A DNA stretch of 35,564 bases from an uncultured Fibrobacter sp. (GTDB taxonomy: Bacteria; Fibrobacterota; Fibrobacteria; Fibrobacterales; Fibrobacteraceae): NCBI GenBank assembly GCA_947165045.1, contig CAMUYW010000032.1, forward strand, positions 1-35,564, given 5' to 3'. Made by a program: the position numbers and the translations under genes. Below the pieces are notes generated by a model. It was not told the DNA's origin and searched no databases. It worked only from the letters and a program-made list of their open reading frames with translations. Shown here one piece after another: positions 1 through 8,603 of this stretch. Numbering within the stretch: position 1 is the first letter of the stretch; the number at the start of each line of letters is the position of its first letter.

Positions 1-1832
1 ACAAGCTCACCTCCGCCAAGAAGTACACCGCATTCTACCCGGAAGCATACGGCCGCGTGGTCGCCCTCCTCACGGAAGCTCTCGCCGCCGACAAGAACCT
101 CGACGCTCGCCTCAAGACTTTCGAAGCCCTCGTGCCGAAGAAGGAAGTCGCCAAGCTCTACAAGACTGCCGCCAAGCAGGACGAATTCAAGAGCCTCGCC
201 ATCAACACGCTCAGCTTCCTCGCCGAAGCCACCGTGTGGGACAAGGAAGACCGTTTCTTCGTCCGCGAATGCGCCGACTATCCGTTCTTCAACTCTCTCG
301 ACGTTTACTTCTACGGCAGCTTTAGCTTACTCGCCCTCATGCCGCGTCTCGATGGCGTCGTGATGAAGCGCTTTGGCGATGCCATTCTCGCCGTGAATGA
401 CAACCGTCGCCGCCACCACGAATTTGTGAACCTCCCCTACGCCGACCTCCCGGATCCGAAGCTCGAAGGTCCGCGCGCAATTCGTGGTGCCGTGATTCAC
501 GACCTCGGTAGCCCCTTCGACGCAGAACCGGATGCTTACGACTGGCACAACGTAAAGGAATGGAAGGACCTCGCTCCGAAATACGTGCTCATGGTCTACC
601 GTCACTACCACAAGACGAAGGACATGCAGTGCCTCGCCGATTGCAAGGAAGCCGTTTACGCCGCTATGGAATACCTCGAAAAGATGGTGAACCCGGGCGA
701 AAACTTCCCGCTCACGCACGGTACGGACGACACGTTCGACAACCTCTGCAGCTACGGCATCTCTGTTTACTGCGGTTCTCTCTGGATTGCAGGCCTCCGC
801 GCTGCAGCAAAGATTGCAGAACTCCTCGGCGATAACGAACAGGCAGCCAAGTGGAACGCCAAGTCCGAAGCCGCCAACAAGGAATTCACGGATTCCCTCT
901 GGGACGAAAACGAAGGCTACTTCCGCTTCTTCATCACCCCGATGGAATTGAAGGACTTGAACGTTGAAAAGTATGCCGAACTCCGCGAAGCCGTGAAGGT
1001 TTCTCTGGAACTCCCGGAAGATCCGAACGCAGGCGTGAAGGCCATCAACGAATGGCTCTGCGCAGGCGAAATCCCAGACGGCGAAGACCTCTCCAAGAAC
1101 GAACTCCGTGGCCTCAAAAAGGCTTGGATTACGGCTCAGTGCAAGGAAGCCTTCACCAAGAGCTGGGAAGCAAAGATTGCGAACGACAGCGATGACGTGT
1201 TCGCCGATACGATGCTTGCAGACACTTACCTCCGCTTGCTCGACCTCGAACCGATTACCGACAGCGCGAAGGCCAAGTCTAACTTGCTCAGAATTTTCAA
1301 TACGAACTATAAGGCCAACAGCCCGCTCATCGGTGCTGCAAACCTTGTTCATAAGGACGGTTCTCCGCTCGACGAATTCAACTTCCAGGCTCACGACGTT
1401 TGGATTGGCATTCAGTACAGCATCATGACCGCCATGATGTTCCACGGTTTGGAAAAGGAAGCCTCCGTGCTCGCCGATTCCATGATCGGAAACCTCTATG
1501 ACGAAGCCCGCGTTCCGTTTGCAGCACCGGAAGGATTTAACGGTTCTTGCCGCCTCCACCCGGAAGCACTCGTCGCGAAGTTCGGCCTCAGCGCTGCTGC
1601 CGCCGATAAGATGCACAAGGAACTCCTGAAGAAGGGCGCTCTCCTTGCCGACAGCCGTATCAGCCCGAAGCTCCCGCGCAATCTCGCCGCCTTCACGAAG
1701 GCATTTGGCGCCATTGCGAAGGCAAACAAGGTCGATGTGAACGAGCTCTTCACGCTCCTCCACAGCACCGCCTTGAAGTATACCGCAGGAAAGTACTTCC
1801 GTCCTGGTATGGTTTTCGCTTTGCTTTACTAA
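1..1832 (+). CDS. GH116-family glycoside hydrolase (beta-glucosidase/glucosylceramidase type), 5' end outside window
   Basis: The reading frame is open to the left edge, so the start lies upstream; about 609 C-terminal residues are visible. The protein matches the catalytic (alpha/alpha)6 part of GH116 enzymes such as human GBA2. A segment reading RECADYPFFNSLDVYFYGSF aligns without gaps to the GBA2 nucleophile region ([20 protein letters not shown]), placing the nucleophile Glu at the codon at 267-269. The acid/base Asp would be in DDVFADTML, codon at 1206-1208. Further family signatures are a WKDLAPKYVLMVYRHY stretch, a YCGSLWIAGL stretch and a VWIGIQYSI stretch near the C-terminus. In a cellulolytic bacterium it would release glucose or xylose from beta-linked glycosides; the exact substrate cannot be read. 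No signal peptide can be judged because the N-terminus is missing. A strong terminator follows. Confidence 0.85.
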   Translation, partial: KLTSAKKYTAFYPEAYGRVVALLTEALAADKNLDARLKTFEALVPKKEVAKLYKTAAKQDEFKSLAINTLSFLAEATVWDKEDRFFVRECADYPFFNSLDVYFYGSFSLLALMPRLDGVVMKRFGDAILAVNDNRRRHHEFVNLPYADLPDPKLEGPRAIRGAVIHDLGSPFDAEPDAYDWHNVKEWKDLAPKYVLMVYRHYHKTKDMQCLADCKEAVYAAMEYLEKMVNPGENFPLTHGTDDTFDNLCSYGISVYCGSLWIAGLRAAAKIAELLGDNEQAAKWNAKSEAANKEFTDSLWDENEGYFRFFITPMELKDLNVEKYAELREAVKVSLELPEDPNAGVKAINEWLCAGEIPDGEDLSKNELRGLKKAWITAQCKEAFTKSWEAKIANDSDDVFADTMLADTYLRLLDLEPITDSAKAKSNLLRIFNTNYKANSPLIGAANLVHKDGSPLDEFNFQAHDVWIGIQYSIMTAMMFHGLEKEASVLADSMIGNLYDEARVPFAAPEGFNGSCRLHPEALVAKFGLSAAAADKMHKELLKKGALLADSRISPKLPRNLAAFTKAFGAIAKANKVDVNELFTLLHSTALKYTAGKYFRPGMVFALLY

Positions 1833-1892
1833 GAAGACCGCTCGGCTCTATCGCAATATAGAACCTCCGTCTTCGCCTCGCTCTCGCAAAAA

Positions 1893-1918
1893 CGCCCGGT
1901 TAATACCGGGCGTTTTTT
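1893..1918 (+). terminator. Rho-independent terminator of the GH116 gene
   Basis: A perfect 8-bp stem (CGCCCGGT / ACCGGGCG) with a TAAT loop is followed directly by six T. It lies about 60 bases after the stop codon of the hydrolase gene. Confidence 0.92.
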
Positions 1919-1950
1919 GCTCACAACAAGTAAGGAGAACTGCAAGGCTC

Positions 1951-2022
1951 TAGCAGCAAGCTCACACGCAAACAAGACCTTGGTCTTCGACCAACGATTG
2001 TTTGCTTAGTGACTTGCTACTA
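1951..2022. other. Long imperfect hairpin in a gene-free gap
   Basis: The 304-base gap between the GH116 gene and ribD contains two arms of about 34 bases that are almost fully complementary around a 3-base TTC loop. The inner part is TTGGTC/GACCAA, the middle is GCAAACAA/TTGTTTGC and the outer part is AGCAAG/CTTGCT. It has no T-run on either side, so it is not a normal terminator. It could be a structured RNA, a small palindromic repeat element or a transcript-end structure. Nothing coding was seen in this gap. Confidence 0.6.
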
Positions 2023-2076
2023 TCGCCATAAAAGTTCATCTACTTATAAGCCCCAGTTTTTCAAAATTCGCTTTAT

Positions 2077-2117
2077 AAAAGAAACACTCGTTGGAAAGAC
2101 CAACGAGTGTTTCTTTT
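2077..2117 (-). terminator. Terminator of the ribD transcript (bidirectional form)
   Basis: A perfect 18-bp inverted repeat (arms 2077-2094 and 2100-2117, 5-base loop) starts with AAAA and ends with TTTT, so it can terminate in both directions. It is 20 bases past the ribD stop codon and closes the four-gene minus-strand run. Confidence 0.93.
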
Positions 2118-2136
2118 GCATCATGTACAAAAAAAA

Positions 2137-3402
2137 CTACGGATAATACACCGTCAGAACATCGGGGCCGATAACAGCGGATTCTTTCGCGACAAGGCCT
2201 GCGGGTAACTCGGGATACTCAAGCCCACCCTTAACAGCCCCTTGCTCAATAAGCTGATCAAGTTTTTCGTCGACGGAAGAATCCGTCGAGCGCCACAAAT
2301 CAAGGCGATTCCACAAGGGCCTCACATTTTGAAGCGGCGCATCATTTTGTGCGTTCGCCACATCATTAAACAGTTCGCGAGCAAGACCTGCGCCCGGTTC
2401 CACCATGAGTCGGTGCATTCCGCGAGCAGACAAATCCGAAATCATCTCACGCCAGTTTTCAGCAAATGATTCATGAGGTAACAGCACAAAGTCAGCGACA
2501 TGTGGCTGAGCAACGCTCGAGTACACTAAAAACTTAGAATTCTTTGACGAGAAAACGACCAAATGCGTTATTTCGTACGCAGTAAACTCATGATGACCAG
2601 CCCAAATAACTTTAACAGGGTCATGGCCTTCGACATAACGCACGTTAAGGCTTGGATTATCCGCAAGAAGCGTCCCTGCACCGACAAGAACGGCATCGCT
2701 CATCGCACGGAGTTCATGATTCCAGCAATTTGCTCCGGGCTTTGTGATCGCAAGCGGCATATAATTTCCGACAGCATCGATGCAACCCATAAAGCCATCC
2801 TGCGAAACCGCAGACTTTATTTCAACAAAAGTCCGCTTAGTACGTACAAAATAATCATATGCTTCAAAAAAGCGTTCCACTTCGCGGAACACTTCTCGCC
2901 CTTCGCCTTCGCGCATAGCGCGGTCTTCGGGCGACATTACGCGGAATTCAAAAACGCGACATTCTGTAGATGATTCACCATTCGGACATTCATCAACGCA
3001 AGCACAAATACAAGCATCCACGCCTTCGTGAACTTCGATTCCCGCTTCTTCAAGAATCGCGCGAGACTTGCCATGCACAACGGGATTCGGATCTGAATGC
3101 GCAAAGTAAACTTTCTTGATTCCGGCTTCGATTATAGCCTTGGTGCAAGGCGGAGTTCGTCCGTAATGGCAACACGGTTCCAAAGTCACAAAAATAGATG
3201 CGCCACAAGCAAGTTCTCCCGCATCGCGTAACGCCATCACTTCAGCATGAGCACTTCCGGGACGTTGCGTACGGCCCTTCCCGACCACAATTCCATCCTT
3301 AACAACAACAGCTCCAACCGCCGGATTCGGGCGACTTTCGCCAATAGCAAAGAATGCTTGCTGCAAAGCGAGCTGCATGTAATTTGTGAATTCCATGGTC
3401 AT
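2137..3402 (-). CDS. ribD: Riboflavin biosynthesis deaminase/reductase RibD with an unusual Cys-rich insertion
   Basis: Predicted bifunctional diaminohydroxyphosphoribosylaminopyrimidine deaminase and 5-amino-6-(5-phosphoribosylamino)uracil reductase, steps two and three of riboflavin synthesis. The N-terminal deaminase has the zinc site HAEV (residues 52-55) and PCCHYGRTPPC (76-86), giving His52, Cys77 and Cys86 as ligands. The reductase half starts near residue 190 (RTFVEIKSAVSQDG). At 421 aa it is longer than the usual 360-370. The extra length is mostly an insertion at about 131-180 with five Cys in its first 18 residues, followed by a charged stretch. The usual late reductase Gly-Gly motif is VEPGAGLA here. 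Two in-frame ATGs (3402 and 3396) are possible; the first was chosen. No FMN riboswitch is visible upstream. It is probably last in the dxs-hydrolase-rhodanese run. Confidence 0.93.
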   Translation of the reverse strand: MTMEFTNYMQLALQQAFFAIGESRPNPAVGAVVVKDGIVVGKGRTQRPGSAHAEVMALRDAGELACGASIFVTLEPCCHYGRTPPCTKAIIEAGIKKVYFAHSDPNPVVHGKSRAILEEAGIEVHEGVDACICACVDECPNGESSTECRVFEFRVMSPEDRAMREGEGREVFREVERFFEAYDYFVRTKRTFVEIKSAVSQDGFMGCIDAVGNYMPLAITKPGANCWNHELRAMSDAVLVGAGTLLADNPSLNVRYVEGHDPVKVIWAGHHEFTAYEITHLVVFSSKNSKFLVYSSVAQPHVADFVLLPHESFAENWREMISDLSARGMHRLMVEPGAGLARELFNDVANAQNDAPLQNVRPLWNRLDLWRSTDSSVDEKLDQLIEQGAVKGGLEYPELPAGLVAKESAVIGPDVLTVYYP

Positions 3403-3436
3403 ATTTTTCTATGCAGGAGATTCCCGCCGGAGTTTA

Positions 3437-3456
3437 CCCCGGACTTAGTTCCGGGG
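3437..3456. other. Short GC-rich hairpin between rhodanese gene and ribD
   Basis: CCCCGGA and TCCGGGG form a 7-bp stem around a 6-base loop. No T-run follows on the minus strand, so it is more likely a stem in the intercistronic RNA or a dispersed repeat than a terminator. Confidence 0.45.
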
Positions 3457-3469
3457 CAGGAAAGACAAG

Positions 3470-3904
3470 TTACTGCGGCAAAGCCATGATACCGCCGTCG
3501 ATGTTGAACACGCGGGTATAGCCATTTTCAACAAGGAACTTCGAGGCAGCCATGCTGCGCTTGCCACTGCGGCAATAAATCAACAAATCCTTATCCTTCG
3601 GGAATTCGCTCAAGCGCTGCGGAATTTCCTGAAGCGGAATGTTAATAGCAACAGGCGAAGCCTTACCCTTTTCAACCTCAGCCGGCGTGCGCACATCAAC
3701 AAGAACGGCACCAGCCTTGCTCATTTCCAAAGCCTTGTTCCAATCAATTGTCGTCACAGTTGCAACAGGCTGTTCTGCAACAGCGGCTGCCGGCTGCACA
3801 ACTTCAGCTTTCTTTGCAACAGTCTGCGGCTTCGGTTCTTCAGAAGAATTGCAAGCCGTAGCAAGCAACATGGCACAGAAAGAAATCGCCAACAATTTAT
3901 TCAT
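3470..3904 (-). CDS. Rhodanese-like lipoprotein
   Basis: A 144-aa protein with a lipoprotein signal (hydrophobic stretch ending LLATAC, predicted lipidated Cys at residue 18), a Pro/Ala/Val-rich linker to about residue 50, and a single rhodanese domain to the end. The domain shows the LVDVRTPAE entry motif and the active-site loop CRSGKRS, whose Cys would carry a persulfide. It would act outside the inner membrane, in sulfur transfer or redox roles that cannot be specified. The start is supported by an AAGGAG Shine-Dalgarno sequence seven bases before the ATG. It lies 38 bases after the hydrolase gene and 67 before ribD on the same strand. Confidence 0.88.
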   Translation of the reverse strand: MNKLLAISFCAMLLATACNSSEEPKPQTVAKKAEVVQPAAAVAEQPVATVTTIDWNKALEMSKAGAVLVDVRTPAEVEKGKASPVAINIPLQEIPQRLSEFPKDKDLLIYCRSGKRSMAASKFLVENGYTRVFNIDGGIMALPQ

Positions 3905-3942
3905 TAAAAAACTCCTTGAAAAATCAATAGGAAAAATAACAA

Positions 3943-5106
3943 TTATTTTATGACGCGTTCAATAAACTCAAATGTTTCTCGATACGCTTTATCACGAGCG
4001 GTCTTGCGTGAGAGATACAAATCATGAAGGCCATCCGGAATCGTCTTAACCGTCACTTTTTCGCCTAGATACGGCGCCCAATCCTCAATGTGATCAACAT
4101 TCAAAACGCCATCGCAATGCAAATAGTCATCAGTCCACTCCTCGCCATCAGCGGAACAATCGCTACGCATTACAAGGACCGGCACCTTGACATTCAACTT
4201 TGAATGAACACGATTATGCCCATTCATAATAGCACGAGCCCAGCCCAAATACTGAACCGGACGGCCCACGCTTTTCAACGTTTCATTATACTCCCATTCA
4301 CCTTTTTCACTTTTTAAAAGGGAATAAGCATAATTCGGATCCCCAGTCGATTCGACCCTAAAATCAGGCAAGAAAAGAGCAATTTCAGCAAGCAAAGGCA
4401 TGCCAATCTTACGAGCAAACCAATTAAAATTAAAATCCAAGAACGGACTATTCAATACAAGAGCCGTAAAATGGCCTTCGCTTCGATCATTCACGTACAA
4501 CGAAGAAACGAGGCCGCCTTGAGAATGACCAATAACGATAAACGGTATGCGTTCCGCCTCTTCATAATCATCTACAGCGATTTTCTTACTCAGTTCAACA
4601 GCCACATCCAGTTCTGCATAAAATTCCTTGATGTTTCTGAAATCAGCACGAGGTTCATCCGACACATACGAACGACCGCAGTGATGCAAGTCTATCGCAA
4701 AAAAGGCAAAACCAGCAGAATCCGCTTTTTCGGCAAGTTCTTTCTGGAAAAAATAATCGTTATATCCATGGACGTACAAGACAATTCCACGCAAGCTCAC
4801 ATTGTTCTGTGAATCCGCACGCGGAGAACTTCCAAACGGATATTCAATCAAAGTCGAATGAAAAAACACACCGCTATCGGGATTAGTCTCTATCGGGTAA
4901 ACCTTAAAAGGTTCTCCCAGTTCATTGTCGGTCTGCACTTTCGACAAGGATTTTTCAATCACATCAGGATGCACATCGATAACAGAGGTACAATCAAGTC
5001 GAACATCGCGTAAGGCTTCGGCATTGACATAATATACATAAATCGCCGCTGCAACAAAAATCGACAACAGCGAAATAATCATAACGATTATTCTAAATTT
5101 TTTCAT
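3943..5106 (-). CDS. Membrane-anchored alpha/beta hydrolase (serine aminopeptidase/lysophospholipase-like)
   Basis: The 387-aa protein starts with MKKFR and a single N-terminal hydrophobic helix (about residues 4-26), so it is probably anchored and faces the periplasm. An upstream in-frame start at 5178 exists but overlaps dxs, so the ATG at 5106 was chosen. The fold signatures are LYVHGYNDY (oxyanion region), a Ser nucleophile elbow GHSQGG, and a late His in DGLHDLYLS; the acid is probably in the VLVMRSDCSADG segment. These fit the hydrolase-4 family that includes monoacylglycerol lipases and lysophospholipases. The substrate is unknown. It begins 35 bases after dxs and is probably cotranscribed with it. 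Confidence 0.82.
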   Translation of the reverse strand: MKKFRIIVMIISLLSIFVAAAIYVYYVNAEALRDVRLDCTSVIDVHPDVIEKSLSKVQTDNELGEPFKVYPIETNPDSGVFFHSTLIEYPFGSSPRADSQNNVSLRGIVLYVHGYNDYFFQKELAEKADSAGFAFFAIDLHHCGRSYVSDEPRADFRNIKEFYAELDVAVELSKKIAVDDYEEAERIPFIVIGHSQGGLVSSLYVNDRSEGHFTALVLNSPFLDFNFNWFARKIGMPLLAEIALFLPDFRVESTGDPNYAYSLLKSEKGEWEYNETLKSVGRPVQYLGWARAIMNGHNRVHSKLNVKVPVLVMRSDCSADGEEWTDDYLHCDGVLNVDHIEDWAPYLGEKVTVKTIPDGLHDLYLSRKTARDKAYRETFEFIERVIK

Positions 5107-5141
5107 GTCTACATAATAAAAAAATTCAGCCGCACCGGAGT

Positions 5142-6890
5142 TTATAAAAACATTGCAATAACCTCTTTTGCAACGCACACCGGATTTAGGTGATTTTTTT
5201 CACAAAGTTCAGCAAACCCAACCTTGTCGTAGAACTCTTTAGAAAGCCCGCGCACAAGAACCTTTGCGCTTGTTTCGCCTAATGCGGCAGCCACTTTTTG
5301 GCCAAAGCCCCCCTCAACAACACCGTTTTCAAGTGTCACGAAGACTTCATGAGTCTTAGCCAGTTCAAGCAACAATTCCTTATCAACTCCACTTGCGTAA
5401 CGCGGGTTCACAAGCGTTGCATCGATACCTTCGCGGCGGAGTTCAAGCGCCACAGCTGCGGCCCGCTGGTAAAAATCGCCAAGGCCAATCAAAGCCACGC
5501 GCTCTCCACGATGCACAACTTTAAACTTGTTGAGGTTAGAATAATCCTTTTCGAAAATATCGCTACGATGATGCACGGCATTCGGAATGCGTATTGCAAC
5601 CGGATGTTCCATCTGGTCAATCGCCCAATCCGCCATTGTCTTGAATTCTTCAACGCAAGTCGGGCACAGATAAACTAAGTTTGGAATATTACTAATCATC
5701 GGGATATCGAAAATGCAAAGATGAGTCGTATCGTTCATGCCATCGGCCCCCGACATCGTCACAAGAATCGTAGCGGGATTCTTGTTCGCGCAAAGGTCCT
5801 GCGAAAGTTGGTCGTAAGTGCGCTGGATAAACGTTCCATGCGTGCTATAAATCGGTTTTGCACCGCCCTTTGCAAGCCCAGAAGCTAACGCAACAGCATG
5901 CTCTTCGGCAATGCCCACATCAATGTACTGCTTGCCCGCTTCTTTACGGCGAACTTCGTGGAATCCAATTCCCGCCGGGACCGCTGAATGAATCACAACC
6001 ACCTTCGGGTCGCTCTTGATTTTCGCCATGAGGTACAGCCCAAGAATTTCGCTGTAGCTTTCGCCGCTACCCCAGTTGATTTCACCCGTTTCTGCATTGA
6101 ACGGAGCAGCCCAATGCCACATTTCGCGGTCACGTTCTGCAAACGAAAAACCGCGGCCCTTTTGCGTGTGGATATGCACTACGACCGGACGCGTCGTATC
6201 TTTCACAGATTTGAAAATTTCAATGAGCGAAGCGATATCGTTACCTTGTTCCAAGTACTTGTAATCAAATCCAAGAGACTTGAAGTAATTATTTTCGGAT
6301 TTGCCACCCGTTGCACGGAGTTCTGCCAAGGACTTGTAAAGTCCGCCATGATTTTCGGCAATCGACATTTCGTTGTCATTTACCACCACGATAAAATTCG
6401 TTGCGTATTCGCCCGCATTGTCAAGACCTTCGAACGCTTCGCCGCCACTCAAGGAACCATCACCGATTACGGCAATCACATTCCCCGATTCGCGCAGAAC
6501 ATCACGAGCCGTTGCAAGGCCTAGCGCAAGACTTACCGATGTCGATGTATGCCCCACCATGAAAAAGTCGTGTTCGCTTTCAGTCGGTTCACTGTAGCCC
6601 GTCACATCGCCATAATGGTCCACATCCAAAAACGCCTGGGCACGTCCCGTAAGCATCTTGTGGCTGTAACTTTGGTGGCTTACGTCGTAAACAATCTTGT
6701 CTTTTGGCGAATCGAAAACGTAATGGAGCGCAATCGTCGCTTCAACAAATCCGAGGTTCGGCCCCACATGCCCGCCGCGAGCTGAAAGTTTTTTGACGAG
6801 TGCCGAGCGCATTTCAGCCGCAAGCTGTTCAAGAGATTGGACATCCAACGCTTTCACGTCGGCTGGGGACTTGATTTTTTCTAGGAGCAT
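5142..6890 (-). CDS. dxs: 1-deoxy-D-xylulose-5-phosphate synthase
   Basis: Thiamine-diphosphate enzyme that condenses pyruvate and glyceraldehyde-3-phosphate, the first step of the MEP isoprenoid pathway. The sequence shows the substrate His region (YDVSHQSYSHKMLTGR), the ThDP/Mg motif GDGSLSGGEAFEGLDNAGE ending in NDNEMSIAEN, and the transketolase-like central domain DVGIAEEHAVALASGLA. The C-terminal transketolase domain includes TLENGVVEGGFGQKV. From the ATG at 6890 it is 582 aa, about 40 shorter than E. coli Dxs, as in the short Dxs form of several anaerobes. A TTG at 6923 in frame is less likely; the ATG has AGG close upstream. It is the first gene of a four-gene minus-strand run. Confidence 0.92.
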   Translation of the reverse strand: MLLEKIKSPADVKALDVQSLEQLAAEMRSALVKKLSARGGHVGPNLGFVEATIALHYVFDSPKDKIVYDVSHQSYSHKMLTGRAQAFLDVDHYGDVTGYSEPTESEHDFFMVGHTSTSVSLALGLATARDVLRESGNVIAVIGDGSLSGGEAFEGLDNAGEYATNFIVVVNDNEMSIAENHGGLYKSLAELRATGGKSENNYFKSLGFDYKYLEQGNDIASLIEIFKSVKDTTRPVVVHIHTQKGRGFSFAERDREMWHWAAPFNAETGEINWGSGESYSEILGLYLMAKIKSDPKVVVIHSAVPAGIGFHEVRRKEAGKQYIDVGIAEEHAVALASGLAKGGAKPIYSTHGTFIQRTYDQLSQDLCANKNPATILVTMSGADGMNDTTHLCIFDIPMISNIPNLVYLCPTCVEEFKTMADWAIDQMEHPVAIRIPNAVHHRSDIFEKDYSNLNKFKVVHRGERVALIGLGDFYQRAAAVALELRREGIDATLVNPRYASGVDKELLLELAKTHEVFVTLENGVVEGGFGQKVAAALGETSAKVLVRGLSKEFYDKVGFAELCEKNHLNPVCVAKEVIAMFL

Positions 6891-7035
6891 AGAACCTCGC
6901 GAATTCCGTCGAGCATTTTGCAAAACGGGGCATTAATTTGGATATTAATATATATTAAAAAGCCCTAAGGATTTCGCGAATTCTCAGGGATTCTTTTACA
7001 TGTGTAAACGAATACTGATACACTACGGTTAGGAA

Positions 7036-7122
7036 GTCATCCTCAACGAAGTGTAACGAAGGAGGGGATCCATACAATACCCTCAGCGATAAAAAGTATG
7101 GATCCTCCTTGCGGAGGATGAC
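7036..7122. repeat. GTCATCC...GGATGAC inverted repeat element
   Basis: The gap between dxs and the small membrane gene holds an inverted repeat. The outer arms are GTCATCCT/AGGATGAC and the inner arms are GGATCCATAC/GTATGGATCC around a 20-base centre. A related partial copy follows at 7132-7157 (CGCCTACGCGGGGATGAC). Similar units are found at 28934-28958 and 33603-33686, so this is a dispersed intergenic repeat family. Confidence 0.7.
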
Positions 7123-7166
7123 GTAAGAGAGCAGGCTTCGCCTACGCGGGGATGACAAAGATGCCG

Positions 7167-7433
7167 CTATAGCACAAAGAGCGCAAGGGCTACAATCAAG
7201 GCGATAAACGGGAGAGCGAACAACGCGAGAAAGCGGATGCAGTAAAGCGCAACCTTCACGTTCCAAAAGAAGAGGCGACGCCTCCCCTGCTTGGTCTTGC
7301 GAATTTCAGCTTGGCAATCGGGGCAAATATTCCCAACCTTGTTGCGATAGCGAATCGCTAGGTTACTTTGCATCGGGGACATCCCGACTTTATCGTTAAA
7401 TTCTTTATGGCAAATAGAACATGTAGACTGCAT
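7167..7433 (-). CDS. Small two-CxxC membrane protein
   Basis: An 88-aa protein with two Cys pairs, CSIC at residues 5-8 and CPDC at about 37-40, forming a probable zinc ribbon. A basic patch (RKTKQGRRR) and a long hydrophobic segment follow to the C-terminus, enough for one or two membrane helices. It starts 3 bases after the stop of the upstream lipoprotein gene, so the two are almost certainly cotranscribed. The function is unknown; the basic patch before the helix predicts the zinc-ribbon end in the cytoplasm. Confidence 0.7.
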   Translation of the reverse strand: MQSTCSICHKEFNDKVGMSPMQSNLAIRYRNKVGNICPDCQAEIRKTKQGRRRLFFWNVKVALYCIRFLALFALPFIALIVALALFVL

Positions 7434-7436
7434 GTC

Positions 7437-8492
7437 CTAATTATAATCATTTTTTCCCTTGAACAAGGTGGTTATTGTCAAAGAATCACTTTTGCCATCG
7501 AAATTGCCTTCAAGATATCTGTATTTCAAAGTCCAAGTGATTACAGTATCGCGCTCTAACGGTTCGTCAAGCCAATTAGCAAGGTAGAAAGGTTTCTTTT
7601 CATAAACTGATGGATAATACGTTCCCAAATAACGAATACTATAATAAGGAACAATAGCACAAAGCACCATAGAATCTTGTTTCATGCAATGATTATTCGC
7701 CCCATCAACAGCCCACTCCGGCAAACCATCTATCGAAACATTATAGCCTGTAAACAAAGTATCCATTCCAAAAATTTCACTCTGAGTATCGAGCGTATCA
7801 AGTGCATTGCGGAATGCAGCCGTATCAAACGGAGGTGCATTAATAGCTGGAATATAATCCGTCCAAGCATTCGCGCCATAATTCAAGAACAACGTATCAT
7901 TCACTTCTTTACGTAACGTTGTATGGTACGCATCGAGATAAACAGTGTCATAGACACACTCATAGCCAGACTGTTGACACAACGCATAATTATTGTACCT
8001 AATAAACAAATCCTTTTCCTCTATTTCATTCGGCAAAGCCGAACTAACGGCATCCAATACATCGTACATATAGCACAAACCGCTAACGTCACAATTGAAA
8101 GTCTTTTCCGTATTGGAAGAATCAAGTTCGCAGAAAACGGGTTCACTACCGCAAGGACCTGATTCTCTAGTTTTTTGAGCACGCAATTTAACTAGCGTAT
8201 CATTTTTCCCCGTATAGCGATCAAAATAGACAAAGCTCGTGTAGTCATGTTTTGTAATGACAGAATCATCGTAAACCGTATCTCTATAAAGAGTTACTGA
8301 TTCGCGAACATATATAGTTTTACAAATTCCGTGCAAAGAATCCAATTGTTCCTGTTGCACTATTTGAAACATATCAATAGTGCAGTCGGCATCTGATTCT
8401 GCAACAGACTCCGAGTTGGTCAAGAAATTGTTACACGACGAAAGCATCGTGGCGACCGTAAAGAACAATAAAATTAAGGATAAACGTTTCAT
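7437..8492 (-). CDS. Lipoprotein of unknown function
   Basis: The predicted product is 351 aa. The ATG at 8492 was chosen because it puts a classical lipoprotein signal peptide (MKRLSLILLFFTV... LSSC) at the start; the longer frame to 8552 would add an unlikely aromatic-rich extension. The lipidated Cys would be residue 20. The mature part is rich in Asp, Tyr and Thr, with many DT(L/V)Y- and DTLF-like beta-strand stretches and several paired Cys. This suggests a secreted beta-rich protein held in the outer or inner membrane. No family was recognised. It is directly followed by the small two-CxxC membrane gene. Confidence 0.75.
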   Translation of the reverse strand: MKRLSLILLFFTVATMLSSCNNFLTNSESVAESDADCTIDMFQIVQQEQLDSLHGICKTIYVRESVTLYRDTVYDDSVITKHDYTSFVYFDRYTGKNDTLVKLRAQKTRESGPCGSEPVFCELDSSNTEKTFNCDVSGLCYMYDVLDAVSSALPNEIEEKDLFIRYNNYALCQQSGYECVYDTVYLDAYHTTLRKEVNDTLFLNYGANAWTDYIPAINAPPFDTAAFRNALDTLDTQSEIFGMDTLFTGYNVSIDGLPEWAVDGANNHCMKQDSMVLCAIVPYYSIRYLGTYYPSVYEKKPFYLANWLDEPLERDTVITWTLKYRYLEGNFDGKSDSLTITTLFKGKNDYN

Positions 8493-8603
8493 GTAAATAA
8501 TGTACAAACGTTTCACGCATAAAAGACGGAAAAAAAACACAAAAAACGACAAAAGCTACGAGAAAAACAGCCCCGATAGAACGATTTGTATTATATAGAA
8601 GAT

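Noticed and set aside
327..1763. Long open frame (478 codons) on the minus strand inside the GH116 gene
   Set aside because: It mirrors a strongly codon-biased real gene, has a Val/Glu/His/Arg-rich composition typical of antisense shadows and shows no domain.
3403..3469. FMN riboswitch before ribD
   Set aside because: The gap is only 67 bases and lacks the conserved FMN-aptamer elements; only a small GC-rich stem is present.
6955..7266. 103-codon minus-strand frame over the intergenic repeat
   Set aside because: It spans the inverted repeat and overlaps the end of the two-CxxC membrane gene in another frame; no ribosome binding site or motif.
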